In this document: positions 59,518 through 64,000 of the stretch, one piece after another
Layout: every line of letters starts with the position of its first letter
Position numbering within the stretch: position 1 is the first letter of the stretch
NCBI GenBank assembly: GCA_022826705.1
Contig: JAJDUJ010000014.1
Coordinates: 62,001-126,000, forward strand
Length of the DNA stretch: 64,000 bases
DNA from: Acidimicrobiia bacterium
GTDB taxonomy: Bacteria > Actinomycetota > Acidimicrobiia > Acidimicrobiales > Bin134
Reading direction: 5' to 3'
Position numbers and translations under genes: made by a program
The notes under the pieces: generated by a model
Seen by the model: the letters and a program-made list of their open reading frames with translations, nothing else
Databases searched by the model: none
What the model was told of the DNA's origin: nothing

Positions 59518-60854
59518 CGGCTGTCGAGAACCCCGCCTCCCAACAGGACTCGACCACCTACCGCCCGTCGCCCGTCCAGCGGTTCCTCCCGTTTGCTATC
59601 GCCGCGGCGGTTCCGTTCATCCTGGGCTCTACCACCGAGAATGTGAATTTCTGGTGGAAGGCGCTGATCACGGTGGTGGTCTTGGCCGTGGTCGCCCGAA
59701 TGGCCTGGGTGTGGACCCCCAGAGGCGAGCTCACCCACCGGGAGGACATGCGGTTGTGGCGCACTCCCAGCGATCGGTCGTGGGCCGCGGTGACCACCTT
59801 CGGACTGCTGGTTCTGCCCTTCATTTTGGCCTCCGACTTCACCCCTCCCATGGACTTCCCCTGGGCCACCTGGTTCGCGGTGGTCAATCTGGTGCTCATC
59901 TTCGCCATGGGTGCTGCGGCCTTCAACCTGCTGGTTGGCTACTCCGGCCAGATCAGCCTGGCCCACGTGGCGTTCTTGGCTCTGGGCAGCATCGTCGGTG
60001 GCATCGTCGGTGTGCAGTGGAGCGGCGGGAATATGTGGGTGGCCTTGCCCGCTGCGGCCTTGGCCGGAGCAGTCGTGGGCGCAATCTCCGGTCTGCCCGC
60101 CCTGCGGCTCAAGCACCTCTACCTTCTGCTGGCCACCTTCGGATTCCACTTCGTGATGATGCTGGTGTGGCGGGAATACCTCCAGGAGTACTTCGGCTTC
60201 GTCGGCATCCGCTTCAAGGGCGAGAACTCCCCGCGGATCGCCTCGTGGCTGCACTGGCTGCCCGGAATCGACCCCGACGACAACGGCGAGTTCATCATCA
60301 CCGGTCAATTCCGGTGGTACTGGGTGCTCATGCCCATCACGGTGCTGTCGATTCTGTTCATGGTGAACGTGGTTCGGACTCGGGAGGGGCGGGCCTTCGC
60401 CGCGGTGCGCGACCGAGATGTGTCCGCCTCGCTGCTGGGCATCAACGTGGCCCGATCCAAGCTCTTGGCCTTTGCCCTGTCTTCTGCGGTCGTGTCCATG
60501 TCTGGTGTGCTGGCCTCCTTCTACATCGGCTCTCGGGGCGAGGACAGCTTCAACGTCCAGACCGTGTTGAACTACGCCATCATCATCGTGGTCGGCGGTT
60601 TCTCCAGCATCCAAGGGGCCATCTTCGGCTCAGCGTTCTTCTGGTTCCTGCCCGAGTGGTTCAAGTGGGCCCGAGAGGAACTCTGGATCGTGAGGGATAT
60701 CGACTTCCTCAGCGACTACCCCAGTGAGATCGACTTGGCCATCAAGGGGTTCTTGGTGGTGATCATCTTGATGTTCAAGCCCGATGGGCTGGCCGGGCTG
60801 TGGAAGGACGTCAAGGGCTGGATTAGCCGTTCGCTGGCGAGGAGAGGGCCATGA
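59514..60854 (+). CDS. livM: Branched-chain-type ABC importer permease (LivM)
   Basis: About 446 residues, longer than usual because of an N-terminal 120-residue membrane extension. The core reads AFNLLVGYSGQISLAHVAFL, LRLKHLYLLLATFGFHFV and the coupling loop FAAVRDRDVSASLLGINVAR. The ATG overlaps the livH stop. It forms the second half of the membrane channel. Confidence 0.9.
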   Translation: MTAVENPASQQDSTTYRPSPVQRFLPFAIAAAVPFILGSTTENVNFWWKALITVVVLAVVARMAWVWTPRGELTHREDMRLWRTPSDRSWAAVTTFGLLVLPFILASDFTPPMDFPWATWFAVVNLVLIFAMGAAAFNLLVGYSGQISLAHVAFLALGSIVGGIVGVQWSGGNMWVALPAAALAGAVVGAISGLPALRLKHLYLLLATFGFHFVMMLVWREYLQEYFGFVGIRFKGENSPRIASWLHWLPGIDPDDNGEFIITGQFRWYWVLMPITVLSILFMVNVVRTREGRAFAAVRDRDVSASLLGINVARSKLLAFALSSAVVSMSGVLASFYIGSRGEDSFNVQTVLNYAIIIVVGGFSSIQGAIFGSAFFWFLPEWFKWAREELWIVRDIDFLSDYPSEIDLAIKGFLVVIILMFKPDGLAGLWKDVKGWISRSLARRGP

Positions 60855-61681
60855 GCTCTGACAGACTCGACCTGCGGATCGAAGACCTCACGGTGGTGTA
60901 CGGGGGCGTCACCGCGCTGGACAACGTGAACATCACCGTGCCCCCCGGCGGGTTCGTCACCGTCTTGGGGGCCAACGGCGCGGGCAAGACCACCTTGGTC
61001 CGGTCGATCACCAGCCTGCTCTATCTCCATAAGGGCCGAGTGCGCCGGGGGAGCATCACGCTGGGAGGCGAGTCGATCCTGGACAAGAAGAGCCCCGACA
61101 TCGTGAAAGCCGGCGTGGCCCAAGTACCCGAGGGCCGCAAGCTGTTCCCCAACCTCACGGTCAAGGAGAACCTGCTGTGTGGGGCGGCCAGCCGCTCCGA
61201 CGTCAACGCCATCGACGACTCCCTGGAACAGAACCTGGAGTTGTTCCCCCAGCTTCGGCCGCTGTTGAACCAGACCGCTGGTTTGCTTTCGGGCGGCGAG
61301 CAGCAGATGGTGGCAGTGGGACGGGCGCTGATGTCGGATCCAGCCCTATTGATCTGCGACGAGCTGTCGCTGGGCCTGGCCCCCAAGATCGTGCATCGCC
61401 TGTTCGAACTGCTCACCGAGATCAACGAGAGGCGGGGCACGTCCATTCTGGTGATCGAGCAGAACGCCAGCTTGGCGCTTCAGCACGCCGCCGATGCCTA
61501 CGTCCTCGAATTGGGCAGGGTGCTGATCGAGGGCACTGCCGATGAGCTCCGGGGCAATCCCATGGTGCAGGAGCTGTATCTGGGCGGCGGCGGGGAGGCC
61601 CACACCTCTTATGCCGCCATCGAGCGGCCCAGCCGCAGAACGGAAACCCATGGCCGACGACCACCGGTATCCGAGACATGA
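60851..61681 (+). CDS. livF: ABC importer ATPase (LivF-type)
   Basis: 276 residues. Walker A GANGAGKTT (40-48), signature LSGGEQQM, Walker B LLICDELSLGL, and the H-loop replaced by VIEQN as usual in LivF. About 30 C-terminal residues extend beyond the family length. ATGA overlaps on both sides. Powers import together with LivG. Confidence 0.9.
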   Translation: MSSDRLDLRIEDLTVVYGGVTALDNVNITVPPGGFVTVLGANGAGKTTLVRSITSLLYLHKGRVRRGSITLGGESILDKKSPDIVKAGVAQVPEGRKLFPNLTVKENLLCGAASRSDVNAIDDSLEQNLELFPQLRPLLNQTAGLLSGGEQQMVAVGRALMSDPALLICDELSLGLAPKIVHRLFELLTEINERRGTSILVIEQNASLALQHAADAYVLELGRVLIEGTADELRGNPMVQELYLGGGGEAHTSYAAIERPSRRTETHGRRPPVSET

Positions 61682-62475
61682 GCGACGAGATTCTGAGCTT
61701 CGAGAACCTCACCGTGCAGTTCGGTGGCGTGCGGGCCTGCGACGCCATCGACGGCCACGTCAAGCGAGGCTCCCTGTTCGCCTTGATCGGGCCCAACGGA
61801 GCGGGCAAGACCACCTTGGTCAACGCCATCTCCGGCGTTTACAAGCCGCTGCCCGGCGCCCAGGTGCGATTCCATCCCGCGGGCCAGCCAACCGAGGATC
61901 TGCTGTCGTACCGGCCCTTCCAGATCGCCCGGCTGGGGGTGGCCCGGACGTTCCAGAACCTGGGTTTGTTCATGGGCGAGAACGTGCTCACCAATCTGCT
62001 GCTCGGCCGCTACATCCACGAGCACACCCGGCTCATCGAGGGCGGCCTGTTCACTCGAAGGGCAGTCAAGTGGGAGCTGGCCGCTCGCCAGGCCATTGAA
62101 CGAGTGGTGGATTTGCTGGACTTGGGCGCGTTCAAGCGAGAGCCGGTGGGCGATTTGCCCTACGGCGTGCAGAAGAGGGTTGAATTCGGCCGAGTGCTGG
62201 CCATGGAGCCGGAGCTGCTGATGCTCGATGAGCCCATGGCCGGCATGAGCGTGGACGAGAAGCAGGACATGATCCGCTACATCTACACCGCCCAAGACGA
62301 GCTCGACATGACGGTGTTCCTCATCGAGCACGACATGGGGGTGGTTATGTCCATCGCCGACCACGTGATGGTTTTGGACTTCGGCCAGAAGATCGCCGAG
62401 GGGACGCCGACGGAGATGCAGCAGGACGAGCGGGTGATCGCCGCCTACCTCGGAACCGAAATGGCCGAAGGCTGA
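61678..62475 (+). CDS. livG: ABC importer ATPase (LivG-type)
   Basis: 265 residues. Walker A GPNGAGKTT, signature reduced to LPYGVQKRVEF (normal for LivG), Walker B LLMLDEPMAGMS and H-loop VFLIEHDMG. Last gene of the overlapping block; a 135-base gap follows before the binding protein. Confidence 0.9.
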   Translation: MSDEILSFENLTVQFGGVRACDAIDGHVKRGSLFALIGPNGAGKTTLVNAISGVYKPLPGAQVRFHPAGQPTEDLLSYRPFQIARLGVARTFQNLGLFMGENVLTNLLLGRYIHEHTRLIEGGLFTRRAVKWELAARQAIERVVDLLDLGAFKREPVGDLPYGVQKRVEFGRVLAMEPELLMLDEPMAGMSVDEKQDMIRYIYTAQDELDMTVFLIEHDMGVVMSIADHVMVLDFGQKIAEGTPTEMQQDERVIAAYLGTEMAEG

Positions 62476-62539
62476 GGTTGCCGCAGGCCTAGACCGAGAC
62501 ACGCCAATTCGACTAGTTTGCGATGCAGGAATACCGATT

Positions 62540-62581
62540 GTTGGATTGCCAACTATCGGAAGGCCAACTAGGTACGCCTAG
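62540..62581. promoter_or_regulatory. Two short palindromes before the binding-protein gene
   Basis: GTTGG-N4-CCAAC (62540-62553) and CTAGG-N4-CCTAG (62568-62581), centres 28 bases apart, in the 135-base gap. Operator-like; identity of a regulator unknown. Confidence 0.45.
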
Positions 62582-62610
62582 CTAGATAACCAAAATATGA
62601 GGGGGAACCC

Positions 62611-63882
62611 ATGACTCGACGCTGGCTGAAGCTTGTAGCAGTCCTGTTCGCGTTCGCACTGATCGCGGCAGCCTGTGGCAACGATGATGACGATGGTGGT
62701 GGCAGCTCTGTTCCCAACAACCCGGACAACGGCGTGACCTCTGATTCGATCAAGGTGGGTTGGATGGGTGATCTGACTGGTCCGACCGCCTCGTCGCAGT
62801 CGTTCAACAGCCACGGCATCGAGGCCTACTTCGAGTGCGTCAACGAGAGTGGCGGCATCTTGGGACGGATGATCGACTATCTGCCCGAGGACGACCAGTT
62901 CAACGCCGACAATGCCGCGATCAACTTCACCAAGCTCACCGAGGACGACAAGGTGATCGCCCTGCTCGGCTTGGGCGGCTCGCACATCAGCACCCAGCTC
63001 CAGCCCGACGTCGAGACCCTGAACCTGCCGGTGATCGGCCCACCCCAGACCATCGACATCCAGCTCGAGGGCGACCAGTACTTCAACAATCTGGCCCACT
63101 ACGGCGACCAGGCCGACCTGGCCGCGGGACACATTGCCGCCACCGTCGGCGGCATCGAGAACGCCGTGGTTATGGGGATCAGCCTCGAGGTGCCCTCCGG
63201 CACCGAGTTCGCCGCCTACGTGGAGCAGTCGGTCGAAAAGGGTGGCGGCACCTACGTCAACACCCTGTACGTGGCGCCGGGTGCCACTGAGGTCACCGCC
63301 CAGATGGTGGAACTGCAAGAAGGCATCGACGAGCAGGGCGTGAACTACGTGACCCTCCACGGCTCGCCGGGCGCGGGCCTGGTGGTCATGCAGGGCATGG
63401 CCGACGTGGGCATAACCGACATTCCCATCATCGGCATCCACGGCATTGCCGCTAACTCGATCTGGACCGAGGGGCCAGAGTCGGTCAGCGACCAGACCTT
63501 CGGCATCCACTCCTTCATGACCGCCAACAACAACATCGCAGCCTCGGCTGACATGGAGCGGTGTGCAACGCTGGCCGGCTACGACGGCGAGCACCTGAAC
63601 CTGAACTTCTCCCACGGCTTCCTCAACGGCTACGTGTTCCACCAGGCCGTAGAGCGGGCTGCGGAAACCGGCGAGTTGAGCCGCGAGAGCCTGACCGAGG
63701 CTCTGAAGGGCACATTCGACACCATGGGCATCACCTGCCCAATCGACTGGAGCGCCAGCAACCACAGCCAGTGCGGCGCGGCGTTCTCGCTCGATACCGC
63801 CTCCGGCGGCATGGTGCCGGCCAATCCGTTCAGCTTCTACGCCGACAGCTTCGACGGCGAGTACGGCATCGAGATCGGCTAG
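62611..63882 (+). CDS. Substrate-binding lipoprotein of the branched-chain-type ABC importer
   Basis: 423 residues. Lipoprotein signal with lipobox IAAAC (Cys22) and an acidic linker (GNDDDDGGG). Periplasmic-binding fold type I: IKVGWMGDLTGPTASSQSFN, GHIAATVGGIENAVVMG. GAGGGGG lies 6-10 nt before the ATG. A separate promoter probably lets it be made in excess over the membrane parts. Ligand could be an amino acid, or amide or aromatic compound as often in this family. Confidence 0.9.
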   Translation: MTRRWLKLVAVLFAFALIAAACGNDDDDGGGSSVPNNPDNGVTSDSIKVGWMGDLTGPTASSQSFNSHGIEAYFECVNESGGILGRMIDYLPEDDQFNADNAAINFTKLTEDDKVIALLGLGGSHISTQLQPDVETLNLPVIGPPQTIDIQLEGDQYFNNLAHYGDQADLAAGHIAATVGGIENAVVMGISLEVPSGTEFAAYVEQSVEKGGGTYVNTLYVAPGATEVTAQMVELQEGIDEQGVNYVTLHGSPGAGLVVMQGMADVGITDIPIIGIHGIAANSIWTEGPESVSDQTFGIHSFMTANNNIAASADMERCATLAGYDGEHLNLNFSHGFLNGYVFHQAVERAAETGELSRESLTEALKGTFDTMGITCPIDWSASNHSQCGAAFSLDTASGGMVPANPFSFYADSFDGEYGIEIG

Positions 63883-63901
63883 CCGAATCGACTAATCGAA
63901 A

Positions 63902-63974
63902 GGCCCCCACGTTGCCGGATTCCAGATCGGTCGCTGAAGACTTCAACGCCTATCTGACCGACAACGTGGGGGCC
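63902..63974. repeat. 13-bp inverted repeat spanning the P450 start
   Basis: GGCCCCCACGTTG (63902-63914) and CAACGTGGGGGCC (63962-63974), perfect, 47-base loop. The left arm includes the TTG start codon. Confidence 0.75.
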
Positions 63975-64000
63975 GACCCCTATCCGGCCTTCCGCCGGAT
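63912..64000 (+). CDS. Probable cytochrome P450, N-terminus only
   Basis: 29 residues to the window end. The segment VGADPYPAFRR is the typical N-terminal stretch of soluble bacterial P450s (dPyp.fr.lR). TTG start with AAAGG 9 nt upstream; the ribosome region lies at the inverted-repeat arm. The haem Cys lies beyond the window. Follows the importer's binding protein by 29 bases, so uptake and oxidation may be linked. Confidence 0.55.
   Translation, partial: MPDSRSVAEDFNAYLTDNVGADPYPAFRR

Noticed and set aside
1..64000. CRISPR array or rRNA operon
   Set aside because: No regularly spaced 25-40 base repeats and no rRNA-like sequence were seen on either strand.

Overview
The window reads as chromosomal DNA of a high-GC actinobacterium, most likely an uncultured, possibly marine, member of the Acidimicrobiia. 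The evidence is dense gene packing, frequent GTG/TTG starts, many luciferase-like (F420/FMN-type) oxidoreductases, a type II truncated haemoglobin, two form-II molybdenum hydroxylase large subunits, and a recurrent TANNNT hexamer 6-8 nt before start codons that suggests leaderless mRNAs. Assignment below phylum is inference; there is no rRNA or complete tRNA to anchor it.

Layout. 1-47.8 kb is a metabolic region: short-chain dehydrogenases, enoyl-CoA hydratases, a tandem CoA-transferase, LLM-type oxidoreductases, ACMSD-like amidohydrolases, cupins, esterases, a sulfotransferase and two large molybdopterin subunits. Ordinary household genes are interleaved: APC permease, S1C protease with a duplicated Cys motif, AarF/UbiB-like kinase, SerA plus DUF1015, globin, SixA-like phosphatase, RmuC, MFS, UDP-galactopyranose mutase, a 1202-residue HyuA-HyuB fusion and a PAC2 protein. 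Together these suggest breakdown of acyl-CoA, aromatic or amide substrates, but no complete pathway can be read out.

47.8-55.5 kb is an accessory island. It contains a membrane protein built from an internal duplication, a 62-bp broken copy of the PAC2 gene end, a 32-bp palindrome, a tRNA/tmRNA-like 3' end, a degenerate IS3-family element (48866-50123) whose transposase has an in-frame stop, small orphan proteins, a large secreted Cys/His/Thr-rich protein with an FN3-like domain, and a tyrosine recombinase. Between the last two lie a perfect 20-bp inverted repeat pair 334 bp apart and a run of 12 C just before the recombinase. One more C would fuse an upstream ATG to the recombinase frame, so this may be a switchable locus.

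55.5-57.1 kb is a two-gene operon in which the second gene is read through an in-frame UGA at codon 97 (motif D-U-G-A-C). A SECIS-like hairpin follows the UGA directly. It is very probably a selenoprotein of the UGSC type and would be missed or split by standard gene calling.

57.1-64 kb holds an SDR, an NTF2/SnoaL-like protein, and a complete branched-chain-amino-acid-type ABC importer in order permease, permease, ATPase, ATPase, lipoprotein, followed by the start of a probable cytochrome P450 cut by the window end.
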